Shown here: in pieces, positions 45,001 to 61,684 of the stretch
Position numbering within the stretch: position 1 is the first letter of the stretch
How the letters are laid out: every line of letters begins with the position of its first letter
Source of the DNA: Phoenix dactylifera
Lineage: Eukaryota > Streptophyta > Magnoliopsida > Arecales > Arecaceae
Assembly: GCF_009389715.1 (NCBI RefSeq)
Contig: NC_052401.1
Coordinates: 2,840,843 to 2,904,842 of the forward strand
Direction of reading: 5' to 3'
DNA: 64,000 nucleotides
The notes under the pieces: generated by a model
What the model was told of the DNA's origin: nothing
The model's input: the letters and a program-made list of their open reading frames with translations, nothing else
Database searches by the model: none
Translations under genes and position numbers: made by a program

Positions 45001-46671
45001 CCCTGCCGGCCTAGGAAAAGGACCTAGCCCCAAAATCTCCTCCCCGGTGGCGGCGGCGGCGGCGAAGGAGGAGAAGCCTTCCGCGGTGGATGCGGCGCGG
45101 CGAAGAGGAGAAGCCCTCGTCGGTTTCTTCTTCTCTCGCCTCGCCTCCAAATCCCCGGTGGCGGCGGCGCGGCGAAGGAGGAGAACCCCGAGGACCCCCG
45201 GCCACCGCTCCCTCTCCCTCTCCCTCTCCCTCCCGGCCTCTGCAAAATAAAAGGGTTTCTTCTTCTCCCGGCTCGCCTCCACTGTTCCCGACGACCCCCG
45301 ACGGACCCCGGCCACCTTCCTCTCCTCTCCCTCCCGGCCTCTGTTTCTCTCCCAGCTATCAATCCTCTCCCGGCTGGCCTCCTAATTTCCCGACGACCTC
45401 CGGCCACCTCTCCCTCTCCCTCTCCCCTCCCTCTCCCTCCCGGCCTCTGCTATATTAAAATCGAGAAGAGAACGTACCTTGGGACGCGACGCCGAAGGGA
45501 TGACCGAACGGGCGAACCGCGAACGGTGCGATGCCGACGTGCAGACGTGCGGGTGAAGCAGGGTGAAGGCGGGGTGAAGGGCGACGTGCGGGTGAAAAGG
45601 AGAAGAATAGGAATTAGGTTTTTTTTATTTGGTTCCCTGCATTCATACTTTTCCGCGACTAAATTGGTTTAGTCGCTACATATGAACCTTTAGGAACCAA
45701 AATTTAGTCGCTAAACTTTTACCTCCAGCCCCGCGCGAAATACTGGACTCGCGCCAACTTGATTTTGATTTTCTACGATCAAATATGCATTTTAATTGAT
45801 GAACAATCATTCAGTAACTAAAAGGATGCAAGCAAATTTATTCGGGAGCGAATTTTCGATCCTGCCCGTAGGATGTCCAAAAATCTATATATTTTAAGCG
45901 AATTTTCGTTCCTGCCACGTCCTCATGTCGCGTATCCTGTCGATCCATATATTTATTGATAAGGAGTCAAGCATCGAGCTCGAGCTTTTAAAATTATATT
46001 ATAATAATAAAAAAAAAAAAGAATTTAAGTATGAAGAAAAGTTGTGGGATGAGATTAGCCGAAGAGACAAGAATATGCATGCCTAAGTGAATAAAGATGA
46101 TCAAATGGCACCGTTTGGAAAATAAGTAGTTTTTTCTTTTTTTGAACTTAGAAATTAGCATTTACAGGGGCTAGCACAACATCGTTAGTTTTACCTCCAG
46201 CCCGCGCGAAATATTGGACTCGTGCCAACTAGTATTGCTTTTCCGCGACTAAATATGCATTCGTCGGTGTAGGATATTTATTCCGTCACTAACAAGGATG
46301 TTAGTCGCCGATAAGCCTTCTTTTCCGTGACCAAACGTTAGTCCGCCCAAAAGTTTTACCGCCACCCGCCAACTGGTTTGCTTTTCCGCGACCAAATATG
46401 CAGTTCGTCGGTGTAGGATAATTATTCCGTAACTAACAAGGATGGTGGTCGCAGATAGCCTTATTATCCGCGACGAAACGTTAGTCGCCAAACGTTTACC
46501 TCCACCCCGCCAACTTGGTTTTGCTTTTCCGCGACCAAATATCCATTTCGTCGGTGTAGGATAACCATTCAGTAACTAATAAGGATGTTGGTCGCAAATA
46601 GCCTTATTTGCCGCGACCACGATTCATGTAGTCGCCGAAAGTGGTCGCTGAAAGTGTATTTTCTTGTAGTG
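42055..46671 (-). mobile_element. CACTA element, unit 2
   Basis: TIRs and the ACA target duplication (42052-42054, 46672-46674) are as in unit 1. It is 41 bp shorter overall, mostly through single-base losses. The Transposase_24-like relic is at about 42988-43417 (coiled coil) and upstream pieces to about 44460. The GC block is at about 45000-45570 and the right subterminal repeats at about 45715-46635. Confidence 0.93.
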
Positions 46672-46965
46672 ACATGTTTGGTGGGACTTTTTAATATCTT
46701 TGATCACATCATATTCTGAGATCATGAAATTTTCTGAGGGATCATTTCTGACGTCACACATGCTCTGAGGCAAAATTGGTATTGGAATAAACCTTTTCCG
46801 GTCTCAAGGGATGGTAACAAGGTCCCAGTCAAACTTTTCTACCGCTTGCCCGCTCCTCTACACGTGGACCGCTGCTTGCCAGGCGTCGATAAGCTTTCCA
46901 CCCTTGGGCTGACATGGTTTCATTATGCTTGTTTTGTTCACGCTAACTTCTTTCTTCGTGAAGTG
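46672..46965. other. Spacer between CACTA and gypsy, unit 2
   Basis: Matches 17248-17554 but lacks the 13 bases found near 17452 of unit 1. It ends in AAGTG (46961-46965). Confidence 0.7.
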
Positions 46966-49900
46966 AGTCACGCCTCAAACCCATCATCCGGGTCCGGCAC
47001 GTGACCGGCCGCATGAGCCCTAGAGCAGTGCCCTAAAGATCATGCAAGGCCTAAGATAAACAATAATTCAATAAATCCACAACTAATAAATTAATTCAAA
47101 TTGACAAATTCGACATGTCCAAATAAAACAATCGGTTCAATTACAAGATTTTCAAATGTTCATCAATAAAAGATAAAGCTGCTTCTATCTATCTAGCAAT
47201 CTGACTCCAGATCGATCGTCACTTCTTGTCCCACCTGACAGATCCTACGAATCCAGTGCCTCTGAAAAAAATGTAAGTTGTAGTATGAGCTTTTCCAGCC
47301 CAGTAAGAATCCCAACAGCCACACACAATAATAATAATAAATAATCAAAGCATCAAAAATAAATGTCATTTCATCATCTTCAAAGGCTCAACAAACAACA
47401 AATATATATAACCATTTCACATTCATAAATCCTTTTTCACATTATGTGATCAATTTCCGTATTACTCTGATTCCCAAGTTTCAGATTTTTCACTTCTGGC
47501 TTTGGACTAACCAAGTTCATGACCCAGTCCCAAGACTGCACAAATCCCACGCATAAGCTCGTGGCAGCTATCTCACGCGTAGGCCCGTGGAGGCTATCCG
47601 ACGCATAAGCTCGTAGAGGCTATCCCACGCGTAAGCCCGTGGAGGCTATCCTACGCATAAGCTCGTAGAGGCATCCCACGCATAAGCTGCGTGGCGGCTA
47701 TCCTACGCATAAGCTCGTAGAGGCTATCTCATGACAAGGTTAGTCCAACCCCATTTTACATGTCTAGTTTATATGTTTTAACCATATTTCACACTCATCA
47801 CATATTTCACATATCTCAAAAATATGATAATTCTTCCCAATTTAATTATTCCAATATTTTCATAATAAACAAAATGCCACACCTCATATTGTTCATACAA
47901 GCTCATAAAATTAATATCAACATATTGATAAAATATATCCAACGATAAATCCAATATATGCATAAATAAAAGTGCTCAGATGTAGGGATTCTTACAGGAA
48001 TTGCAGACTGACTCAAACACAGATCTAAATCACAACCTACGCGCTGGGGGTGGCAGTTTCCTGATCAAAATCTCCTGGCACCGCTGATCTTTCCCTACAA
48101 CATCAATTATAAATCACGAACTAAATTATTTAATATTAAAATATTCTGAACCATAACTTACATTATACTTTGGGGCCCCATTACCAGGTCCCCAATTATC
48201 TCAACCCCTCCAGATTTAGGGGCAGTCGGGAGGCCCGACTCCCCACCTGTACCACTGGCCTGTGCTGTGTCAACCATGGCTGCCGCCATGGCCGGCGATT
48301 GTGGTCTCGGTGAAAAGAACAAAAGGAGGGTGAATGAGAGAGAAGGAAGAAACCCTTCTCTCCTTCACGGATGGGAGTACATCTCCCCTCCCCATTTCTT
48401 GGCCCAAGGGCAAGCAGTCCGCCACCTGCCCAACCCTCAAGCCACCACTGGTCGGACCGTCGCCGGCCGCTACTGTTGCTGTCACCCCGGCGATGGTGGC
48501 CGACCAAGAGAGGAGAGAAGAAAAGTTCTCCTTCTTCTTCTTCTTCCCCCAAAACCGACACTGTCCCCTCCCCCTTCCCTCTATTCTTCCACGGGAAAGG
48601 CCACCGTGATGGTGGCTCGCTTCCCCCCCCACCCGACGGCAGTCACGGTGGCCCACGCGCGCCGTCGTCGTCACCGGTGGCCAACCGACGGGGAAAGAGG
48701 AGGAGAGGACGGATCACGAGGAAGAAGGCCTCGGATCCGCCATCTCCCATCTCCAACTAAAGCCCTAGAACCCAACTCCGGCCATCGCATACCTCGACCA
48801 ACCCCACCGCCATGAATCCCAGCCAACCCGGCGGCCGGCGGCCGGCGGCAAGATCCAAAAAGAGAAGCCAAAACAGGGTACCCATGTTTCGGATCCTTCT
48901 CTGACGATCTCACCGCCAAATCTTCACCCATGCCGCCCCAAATCCATGAAATAAAACACAAAGGACCATGCTTACCTCGGTCCGGTGGGGGTGCTCCGGC
49001 GGCCTTTCCGGCGACGAAATCGGAGAGAAAACTCGGATTTTCACGCACGGGTCCAAGACACTTCACCGATTTGTGGGGATCTTCTTGAAGGGAGGAAAAG
49101 TTTTTCGCTTCCTCCACGGCCGGCCGCTTCTCGGCTCCGGCGCTGGATCTCCTCCGGCGATCAACCCTAGCGCCGCCACCCCCCTTCACCCCTTCTTCTT
49201 CCAAGATCGGCCCAGGGCACGATCGTAATAAGGGGGATGGGCCCGGTCTTTCGGGCCGGGCCCGCCACCCTTTCCTTTCTTTTTGGGTTTTACATTCCCC
49301 TCCTAAAAAAATTTCGTCCGCGAAATTAACGTACCTGGAATACCAAAGAGCTGAGGGTGTTTGGCTTTTTATTTTTCTTCGAGCTCCCAAGTGGCCTCTC
49401 TTTTCGGAGTGGGTTGCTCCATTGCATCTTTACATAAGGAAATGGTCCGACTTCGCAATACTTGATCCTTTCTATCCACAATCCGTACCGGGTACTCTTC
49501 ATAAGTTAGAGTCCTTCCTGCAGACTTATAGGCTCAAAATCTACCACATGGTTCGGGTCCGGAATATATTTCCTTAGCATTGAAACATGAAATACATTAT
49601 GCACACTTGATAAAACTAGTGGTAGAGCCAAACGATATGCCACTTCTCCAACTCTGTCCAGGATCTCGAACGGACCAACATATCTAGGCTCAATTTGCCA
49701 CGAATCCCGAACCTCATCACACCTTTAGTAGGAGGATATTTTCAAGAAAACATAATCACCAATCTGGAACTCTAGTCTCTTCTCCTATTGTCAGCATAAC
49801 TCTTTTGTCTACTCTGAGCTATAAGACCGTCTCTGATCACCTGTATCTTATCACAGTTGTTGTACTATCTCTGGACCCAATACTTTTCTTTCTCCCACAT

Positions 49901-52900
49901 CATCCCAACAAATTGGAGATCGGCATTTCCTGCCATACAATTCCTCAAAAGGAGGCAATCTGAATGCTGGCGCTGATAACTGTGTGTAGGCAAACTCAAC
50001 CAGCGACAAATGACTATCCATGCACCACCCAAATCCATGACACAAGCCTTTAACATATCCTCCAAGATCTGAATAGTGGCCTCCGACTGTCCTTCAATTT
50101 GTGGATGAAAAAGCTGTACTGAAGTCCAGTCTTGTACCAAGAGCTTTATGAAGCTCTCCAAAACTGTGACACAATCTAGTATCTATGTCCACACAATTAA
50201 AACCGGAATCCCGTGCAGCCTCACAATTGCTCTATGTACAAACTTGCCAATTTCTCCAGAGGAAAGCCAACTCTAAACGGCAAGAAATGTGCTGACTTGG
50301 TCAGTCGTCAACAATTACCCAAACTGCATCATTACCCCGAGGGGTCTAGCAAGGCAGTCACAAAATCCATGTGAAATGCCCCACTTCCACTGAGAATAAG
50401 AAGAGACTGTAATGGTCCAGCAGGCCTCTGATGCTCAGCTTCACTTGCTGACACACTAAGCACTGTACAACATACTGAGCTATATCTCGCTTCATGCCAC
50501 TCCACCAAAAATTTTCTTCAGTCTCGTACATTTATACCTCCTGGGTGCACTGTATAAGCTGATTATGGCCTCATCAAGAATCTCTTTCTTCATTTCTAGT
50601 ACTTTTGGCACACATACCATGTTCCCGAATCTTAAAGAGCCATCTTCATGCACTCGGAATTCTGACTGCACACCTGACCTCTACTGTTTCTCTGATCTTC
50701 TGTAACTCTGGATCCTCTCTATGAACATCTTGAATCTTTTCAATAGAGTAGGCTGCACTGTGAGGGTAGCCAAATGTAACTTTAGGATCATTAGCCGTAT
50801 CTCAATCCCTGATCTCTCCAAATCTAATAAAATATGCTTCTGTGTAGTGATAATGCTGCCAGCCCCACTTAAGAATTTTCTGCTCAAAAGCATGCACCAC
50901 TACATTTGCTTTCCCCGGATGGTAACTGATAGCAGGTCAAACCTTCAGTAGTTCTAGCCATCTTCTTTGCCTCAAATTCAGCTCCTTCTGGTGAAGATAT
51001 ACTTCAAACTCTTATGATCTGTGAAAAACCTTACAGTGTTCTCCATACAAGTAATGCCTCCATATCTTCAGAGCAAAAACTACCGCTGGCCAACTCCAAA
51101 TCATGTGTAGGATAATTCTGTTCATATGACTTTTAACTGTCCTAGAGCATAAGCTATTACCTCCCATCTGCATCAGAACACACCAAGTCCTTTACGAGAT
51201 GCATTACTGAGATGTGAAGCCTTCTGTTCCAGATGGAATAGCTAGCACTGGGGGCTGTCACCAGACGCTTTTTCAGCTCTGAAAACTCTGTTCACAGTCA
51301 TCTGTCCATTCAAACTTTACTGCTCCGAGTCAACGACTTAGAGGCATGGCAATACGGGAGAACCCCTCAACAAATCTTCTGTAATATCCGGCCAATCCTA
51401 AAAGCTGCGCACTTCAGTTACATTGAAGGTCTACACCACCAACTACCGCCTCCACTTTCATGGATCAACAGAGACACCTCTTTGGAATCACAAGCCCAAG
51501 AAAAGAAATGCTATCCAACCAGAATTCACACTTTGATAGCTTAGCATACAACTTATTTTCTCTAAGAATTTGTAATACAACCCTTAGATGTTCTTCATGT
51601 TCCTGTGGGCTCTTTGAATACACCAAAATGATCATCAATGAACACTACTACATAATTTGATCCAGATAAGGTTAAAATATATGCGATTTCATAAGATCCA
51701 TTAAAGGCAGCCGGGCAGTTGTCAAACCAAAAGGCAGACCAAAAATTCATAATGGCCCGTATCTGGTCCTGAAAGCTTCTGGGTACATCCTCTGCCTTTA
51801 TTTTTAATTGGTGGTAACCAGAACGAAGATCATTTTTGAGAAAACCTGAGCCCCCTTTGCAGCTGATCAAACAATCATCAATCCTTGTAGTGGGTATTTA
51901 TTCCGTACTGTCACCCTAGTTAGTTTCCGGTAGTCTATACAGAGTCAGAGGCTACCGTCTTCTTTTTCACAAATAATACAGGAGCGCCCCAAGGAGAAAC
52001 ACTAGGCCTGATAAAACCTTTATCCAGTAACTCCTGTAGTTGTTCCTTTAGCTCTTTCAATTTAGCTGGAGCCATTCGATATGGAGCTTTTGATATTGGA
52101 CCAATGCTAGAAATTAAGTCGATGGAGAACTCAATCTCCCTATCAGGGGTAATTCTGGCAATTCATCTGGAAACACATCTAGAAACTCTGTCACCACCGG
52201 AATATCCTCTAACTTGGGCTCCTCTTTCTGTGTGTCTAACACAGCAGCTAAGAATCCTTCACAACCTTTTGGCAAGAAGCTTCTTAGCCTGTAGAGCTGA
52301 GATTAATTTCATTTGATGAGGTGACTTGCTACCCACCAACCCAAACACTGGCTGACCAGGGATCTGAAACTTGATCGTTTTCTCAAAAACAATCAACAGT
52401 AGTATGGTATGCTGCCAACCAGTCCATTCCAAGAATCAAATCAAAGTCATTCATCTCTAAGACCAACAAGTCTGCATTCATTTCCCTGTCCTCAACGCCC
52501 AAAATACAGTTCTTGCAAACTGAATTAACTAATATAACATCTTCACTTGGCGTTGAGACACAAAGATCAAATTCTAATGGCACCAGTGATATTTCAATAT
52601 TCTTTCTAAACAAAATTGGCCGATATGAATGAGTGGGTAGCACCAAAGTCAAATAAAACATTTGCATCATATGACATTAACCTAATCATTCCTGTACATA
52701 GTCACAAGGCACCTAATCACAATCTTTATCCATACATGCACAACATATATAACCTAACCAAATTTATGATATGCCAACAAAAGAAAATATTAGGGATGGA
52801 TTTATTACCTATCACCACTGATTAGAGGCCCTTGGCATCCTGCTCTGTGAGTGCATAGACCCGCCCCTGGGTCCTAGGCCTCTGCTGCCCTCCCTCTTGT

Positions 52901-55900
52901 TGCTGTCCTTCCTGAGGTGCTCGGTTTATAGGGGCTCTCTGAGAAGACTGAGGTGCCTGTCGCCTCTGGCGGTTCTTTTCCACTAGGACATACAACAACC
53001 TTATGCCCTTCTTGACCACAAAAAAAATATGTCCCTCCAATCCAAGTGCAACCTCGCTTAAGATGGAGGTCCTCCACATCTGTAGCATCTAATGGCACCT
53101 CGGGCTTGACCTCTGTCTCTGGTGACAACTTGATTCGGTCTCTGATCCTTTGACTTGAAGGGTCTACTATTTTGGCTCGGAGAATCAGTAGATCGAAACC
53201 TTTTTCTTCATATTCTTTTCTCTGGCAGCCTGGGCATTGTCAAACCCTTTTTCTATCACCAGGGCTTGTTAACCACATCTTTATACCTAGACAGTTCAAA
53301 AAGCAGCGACTTGTTGTTGAATCCGTCCCCTGAGTCCATTTTCAAATTTTCTTGCTCGGTCACTATCCTCTGATATCAAGGTTGGAGCATATCGGGATAT
53401 CTCTTCAAACTTTGCTGCATACTGAGCAACTGTCATATCACCCTACTTTAGTCGTCAAACTCCCTATATTTCTGGAATCGGATACCTTGGGAAAAATATT
53501 TCTCATGGAAAACCTTTTTAAATTCCTCCCAAATGAAGGGGCATCACCCGGACCAAGCTTCCCTTTCTCCATTTTCCACCAGTCAGCTGCCTCACCTTGT
53601 AACATAAAGGTGGCAAAAAGGACTTTCTCCTCATCAGGGCACCTTAGAGCTTGAAAGACTTTCTCAATCTGTTTCAGCCAGCTCTCAGCCTCCATCGGGT
53701 CAGCCGTACCTTTAAATGCTGGGGGCATACCTCTGAAAATCCAACAGACTGACTTGGTGCTCCGGACTGAGCTGTAGTACCTTGGAACTGCTGTGTGATA
53801 CATTGCTTGCTGCGCTGTTGTTGTTGATACATTGCTTGCTGTTGCAGGCAACTGTTGCTGCAAGAACTGTTGCCTGCACCTCTACCATCCTCATCATGTC
53901 TGCTTCTGGCAGCAGCTTGCTGTTGCAACCATCATTGCATCAACTGTGAAGCACTTATCGTCTTCCTCAAGCGAATACTTGGTCCTTCGGATGTCCCAAT
54001 CTCCGGAGCTCCCATCCTGGAGTACTGCCAGTAGGGTCAATAGTGTGCTCCTGCCGTGGCACATCCCGAGTCGGCGTGGCTGATGTACCTTCCTGCTGTA
54101 CAGAGGGTGCCCAAGCCGTGGAGCCATCTGCAAATTAAGTCGGCTTTCGGGCACCGCCCTCGTACCATATCCACCTACACAATTTTTTCCAGCATCAAGA
54201 TTATAAGATTGAGGAAATTTTGCATCCTTCATATGCTAATCCACACCATTTTAATATCTTACGTGTTTAGTGATTTTCCCCCACTCAGGCTTACTCGAGC
54301 CTAAACCCTAGAATTCCTAAACCTTAAGCTCTGATACCAAATCTGTCAAGCCCCAAACCCATCACCCAGGTCCGGCACGTAACCGGCCTCATGAGCCCTA
54401 GAGCAGTGCCCTAAAGATCATGCAAGGCATAAGATAAACAACAATTCAATAAATCCACAACTAATTAATTAATTCAAATTGACAAATCCGACATGTCCAA
54501 ATAAACAATCGGTTCAATTACAAGATTTTCAAATGTTCATCAATAAAGATAAGCTGCTTCTATCTATCTAGCAGTTTGACTCCATATCGATCTCACTTCT
54601 TGTCCCACCCGACAGATCCTACGAATCCAGTGCCTCTGAAAAAAATGTAAGTATAGTATGAGCTTTTCCAGCCCAGTAAGAATCCCAACAGCCACACACA
54701 ATAATAATAATAAAATAATCAAAGCATCAAAATAAATGTCATTTCATCATTTCAAAGGCTCAACAAACAACAAATATATATAACCATTTCATATTCATAA
54801 ATCCTTTTTCACATTATGTGATCAATTCCCGTATTACTTTGATTCCCAAGTTTTCTGATTTTTCACTTCTGGCTTTGGACTAACCAAGTTCATGACCCAG
54901 TCCAAGACTGCACAAATCCCACGCATAAGCTCGTGGCAGCTATCTCACGCGTAAGCCCGTGGAGGCTATCCTACGTATAAGCTCGTAGAGGCTATCCCAC
55001 GCGTAAGCCCGTGGAGGCTATCCTACGCATAAGCTCGTAGAGGCTAGCTATCCCACGCATAAGCTCGTGGCAGCTATCCTACGCATAAGCTCGTAGAGGC
55101 TATCTCATGACAAGGTTAGTCCAACCCATTTTACATGTCTAGTTTACATGTTTTAACCACATTTCACACTCATCACATATTTTCACATATTCTCAAAAAT
55201 ATGATAATTCTTCCCAATTTAATTATTCCAATACTTCATAATAAACAAAATGCACACCTCATATGTGTCATACAAGCTTATAAAATTAATATCAACATAT
55301 TGATAAAATATATCCAACGATAAATCCAATATATGCATAAATAAAAGTGCTCAGATGTAGGGATTCTTACAGGAATTGCAGACTGACTCAAACACAGATC
55401 CAAATCACAACCTACGCGCTGGGGTGCTGAGTCCCCTGATCAAAATCTCCTCGCACCCCTGACTCTTCCCCTACAACATCAATTATAAATCACGAACTAA
55501 ATTATTTAATATTAAAATATTCTGAACCCATAACTTACATATACTTTGGGGTCCATTACCAGGTCCCCAATCATCTCAACCCCTCCAGATTTAGGGGCAG
55601 TCGGGAGGCCCGACTCCCCACCTTGTACCACTGGCCTGTGCTGTTGCCAACCATGGCCGCCGCCATGCCGGCGATTGTGGTCTCGGTGAAAAGAACAAAA
55701 GGAGGGTGAATGAGAGAGAAGGGAAGAAGACCCTTCTCTCTTCCACGGATGGGAGTACATCTCCCCTTCCCCATTTCTAGGCCCAAAGGCAGAAGTCGCC
55801 ACCTGCCCAACCCTCAGCCACCATTGGTCGGACCATCGCCGGCCGCTGCTGTTGCTGTCACCGGCGATGGTGGCCGACCAAGAGAGGGAGAGAAGAAAAA

Positions 55901-56675
55901 GTTCTCCTTCTTCTTCTTCTTTCCCCAAAACCGACACTGTCCCCTCCCCCTTCCTCCATTTCTTCCACGGAAAGGCCACCGTGATGGTGGCTCGGCTTCC
56001 CCCCCACCCGACGGCAGCCACGGTGGCCCACGCTGCCGCCGTCGTCGTCACCGGTGGCCAACCGACGGGGGAAAGAGGAGGAGAGGACGGGATCACGAGG
56101 AAAAAGGCCCCGGATCCACCATCTCCCATCTTCAACCAAAGCCCTAGAACCCAACTCCGGCCATCGCATACCCCGACCAACCCCACCGCCATGAATCCCA
56201 GCCAACCCGGCGGCCGGCGGCAAGATCCAAAAAGAGAAGCCAAAATAGGGTACCCCTGTTTCGGATCCTTCTCTGACGATCTCACCGGCCAAATCTTCAC
56301 CCATGCCGCCCCAAATCCAGGAAATAAAACACAAAGGATCATGCTTACCTCGGTCCGGTGGGGGTGCTCCGGCGGCCTTTCCGGCGACGAAATCGGAGAG
56401 AAAACTCGGATTTTCACGCACAGGTCCAAGATCTCTTCACCGATTTGTGGGGATCTTCTTGAAGGGAGGAAAAGCTTTCCGGCTTCCTCTACGGCCGGCC
56501 GGTTCTCGGCTCCGGCGCTGGATCTCCTCCGGCGATCGACCCTAGCGCCGCCACCCCCCTTCACTCTTCTTCCACGATCGTGCGTAGGGCACGATCGTAA
56601 TAAGGGGGATGGGCCCGGTCTTTTTCGGGCCGGCCCGTCCGCCCTTTCCTTTTTTTTTTTTTTTGGCTTTTTACA
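46966..56675 (-). mobile_element. Ty3/gypsy chromovirus, unit 2
   Basis: Same insertion as in unit 1: LTRs 46966-49294 and 54344-56675, PBS 54328-54339, target duplication AAGTG at 46961-46965 and 56676-56680. gag-pol relics lie at about 49295-54065 on minus. The gag TAG (53443-53445) and the RT TGA (51945-51947) are shared with unit 1. Dozens of additional single-base indels fragment integrase, RNase H, RT and gag. The 26-bp repeat arrays are at 47548-47729 and 54920-55105. Confidence 0.93.
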
Positions 56676-56791
56676 AAGTGTAAGTTTTGGACGCTATCAT
56701 ATCCAAATGCTAGTATGGTAAAACTAGAAAATTATCTTATGTTAATCATGATTTGTTATTAAATTATCGCCTCATACATACTTACATATAT

Positions 56792-56870
<79 letters not shown>

Positions 56871-57232
56871 TAATATGGATAATTGTAGTTGATGAAGAAT
56901 AATTGCCATGCATTAGGTAGGCTAAAGACTTTTATTTGATTATTTCAAATAATCAATAGATACGAAGCAACCAGCCATGAGTCTCCGACTGGTAGATCGA
57001 TGGGCGGACACGATAGATTATTGGTGGCTCCCCATCGTTCATTATCCATTTTTTTTCTTTAATATAACCAAAACAAAAATCATACTCGAAGGATATCCCT
57101 CAACATTGTTTGTAAAATCTCTATTATGCAAGAATAAACATACAAATATGGTATATAAAACTTATCCATGTGATGTTAATATCACAAACGACTATCATCC
57201 AAGTACTAAACACGCAATAAGGTTAAAAGAAT
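56676..57232. other. Spacer with (TA)n tract, unit 2
   Basis: The (TA)n tract at about 56787-56872 is interrupted by AAT-type breaks not seen in unit 1. No gene. Confidence 0.7.
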
Positions 57233-57579
57233 GCTCTGATACCACAACATGAAAACTATCTTAAGTAAAATAATTTATGCAGCGACAATATTGGTGATGC
57301 ATATCTCCAGCCATAATTGTTCAAGTATTAAATTAAAACATATCCACAATAAAATTTTAAGAAGGAGCTTTCTAACCTATGCTTCTCTAAAAGCCAAAAA
57401 AATTGATAGAATATCATAGGCTCAAAATAGACTAGGCAAGAAATTCTTATCAGACGATTAAAACCTCGCCAGTTTTTTTATTAAAAAAACTATCTATAAG
57501 CATAACTAGAGATAGTAGGTAATTATCGATCACTCAAAGTTATCTGATACATGTGGGCTATATAGAGACGTGCTCAGCA
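57233..57579 (-). mobile_element. Copia 5' LTR fragment with PBS, unit 2
   Basis: LTR 57250-57579 and PBS 57233-57244, the counterpart of 27852-28200. Confidence 0.85.
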
Positions 57580-58269
57580 TCCCTTCCACTGATTCTATTG
57601 CTATTTTCTTGCATAAGTTTATAGTGTTAATGATTTAGTTGCAAAACTAAAGTTTTGCATTATAATGGCGTGTACTTTGTTGTCTGGATAGTTTCAACAT
57701 GAGAAAAATACGGTTGTGCAGCTCTTTTTTCTCTATCATATGACTAATTTAAGGATTTCTTGGACAGCGACAAATAGCCATTTCAACCAAGATAAAATGT
57801 CCAGAATTACTATAAAATACTATGTTAAAACTGGTGTGAGAAGTTTTGGTCCTCCCAAGCTCAAAATATTGTACAAGTCCTAGAATTTGATGGCCCACGA
57901 GAAAGATTTGTGTGGTCACTTCCTGTTTCTCCCCACGCACATCCCCATTTTGAACAATGCCATCTTTTGGACGGGGTGAATTTTGGAAGCAATTGACATG
58001 AGAAAAAAGTGGATGGCTGACATCCTCGACATGTCCACGTGGTCCGTCTGTGAGGTAGGATCGTCGTCCCTACGTCCTGTTTAACTAGGAGTGTAAATAA
58101 ATCAGATTGAGTAGAGTCCAGAGTGACTCCGATCTAATCCAATCCGATTTTTTGTTCGAGTTTTAATTTTGGACCTAGATTCGACCCGGTTGAAGATCGT
58201 ATTAGGTCGGGTCGAATCCGAGTCGGATCTGAGTCGGATTCGGATTCGAATCGGATCCATTTTTTGTAC
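57580..58269. repeat. Unit 2 copy of the 28.2-28.9 kb segment
   Basis: Contains the duplicated flank and the GGATTCGG-type degenerate repeats (about 58100-58260). Non-coding. Confidence 0.7.
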
Positions 58270-59312
58270 TTTTTTTTTTTGCTAATACGGGTGGATCATA
58301 CCTGACGGGTACGGATACACCCAATAAAGTCAAAAAATAGGATACATCGGAGTACCAAAGGCAGCTCCTCATCTACAGTCCACAAAGTGCCTCCGGAAGG
58401 ACTAGCTACATACGCAGCAACCCAATCCGCCGCACCATTGGCTTCACGGTAAATATGCTTGGCCTGAAAGGCCCCTCCATCCCTCACCATAGCCCAAATA
58501 TCCCGGAGTAAAGGATGGTCGCTACCGTCACCCCTAGGTCCCCCCTGGATCCAACTGATAACGGTAGCAGAATCACCCTCCAGGATGATAGATCTGGCCT
58601 GTAACACACACCGGGCATGACAAAAGCCCGCCTAGGCAGCTCTCAGCTCCGCATTCGGTACCGAGGTGTCAAATAGCTGACTACTCCCAGCAGCCACAAC
58701 CCTAGCAGACGGGTCCCGAATAACGAAACCCGCGCCTCCCCTAGTGCCACCATCCAAGACTGACCCATCAAAGTTGACCTTGAGGAAACTCGGAGGTGGG
58801 GGCTTCCAGGTGAAAAACACCGTGCGGAAAGCTGCCGAAGCAGAGTGGGAGCTCCAGATGTCCCGAGCTGTTAAGGTCCCTCCAACGGGGGTGATGTGAC
58901 ACAGCTCTGCTGCCTGACAGCGAGCACTCTCGACCACAAATCTTGGCGACATATGTCGTTCGCCGAATGTACGAGCGTTCCTGGCCAACCAGATCTGGTA
59001 GGCGGTACAGCTCGCTCGAACCAACACCTGACTAAGCGTCGGGGACTCCGAGCCTGGATGTATGGACTGTAAGAACTGGTCCCTACAGCTCCAAACCAAC
59101 TGTGGGACTCCTGCCAGGCGCCAAGTATCCCTCGCCCATGTGCACCGAAACAGGACATGGTCTACCATCTCGACCGCACCACACAGCCCACACTCCAATG
59201 GGATCCTCACTCCTCGTCCACCAAGTACAGCTCTCGCAGGGAGCCGGTCCCAAACCATCTTCCAGAGGAACAACGCGACCCTCGGGAGGAGGCCCAATCG
59301 CCAAATCCAGGC
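58270..59312 (-). mobile_element. LINE fragment, unit 2/3 join
   Basis: Poly-T at 58270-58280, RNase H at 58296-58607, zf-RVT plus RNase H start at 58632-59312, with the same internal TAG as at 29252. It is nearly identical to the unit 1 copy; I noticed one Met/Ile difference in the zf-RVT part. Confidence 0.9.
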
Positions 59313-59675
59313 GCATTCCAAATATTCCAAACCAATCGAGTCCAAATTCAAGCATCCATATATATTGAGAGATGAACAATCAAAGACGAGACAAATATAT
59401 TCTAGTAGACAACAGAATTAAGGAACTCACTCGACACCACAAACTTTCAGTTTTGTATTCAATAGACACTACAAGCACTGACTCAACGGCACACTCAATA
59501 TACCATATGTGCTATTGCCTGATGCAGGCAAGCATCTCTAGCAAACAACACACCCAAACTACACGACGCAACTTCCACCCTTGCATAGGCTGAACAAACT
59601 ACTCATATGACTTTATCCCTTATCAGAAAAGCTAGGAGGTCACACTCTTATTCACTTCTATCTTCGTCTCTTCCT

Positions 59676-61684
<2,009 letters not shown>
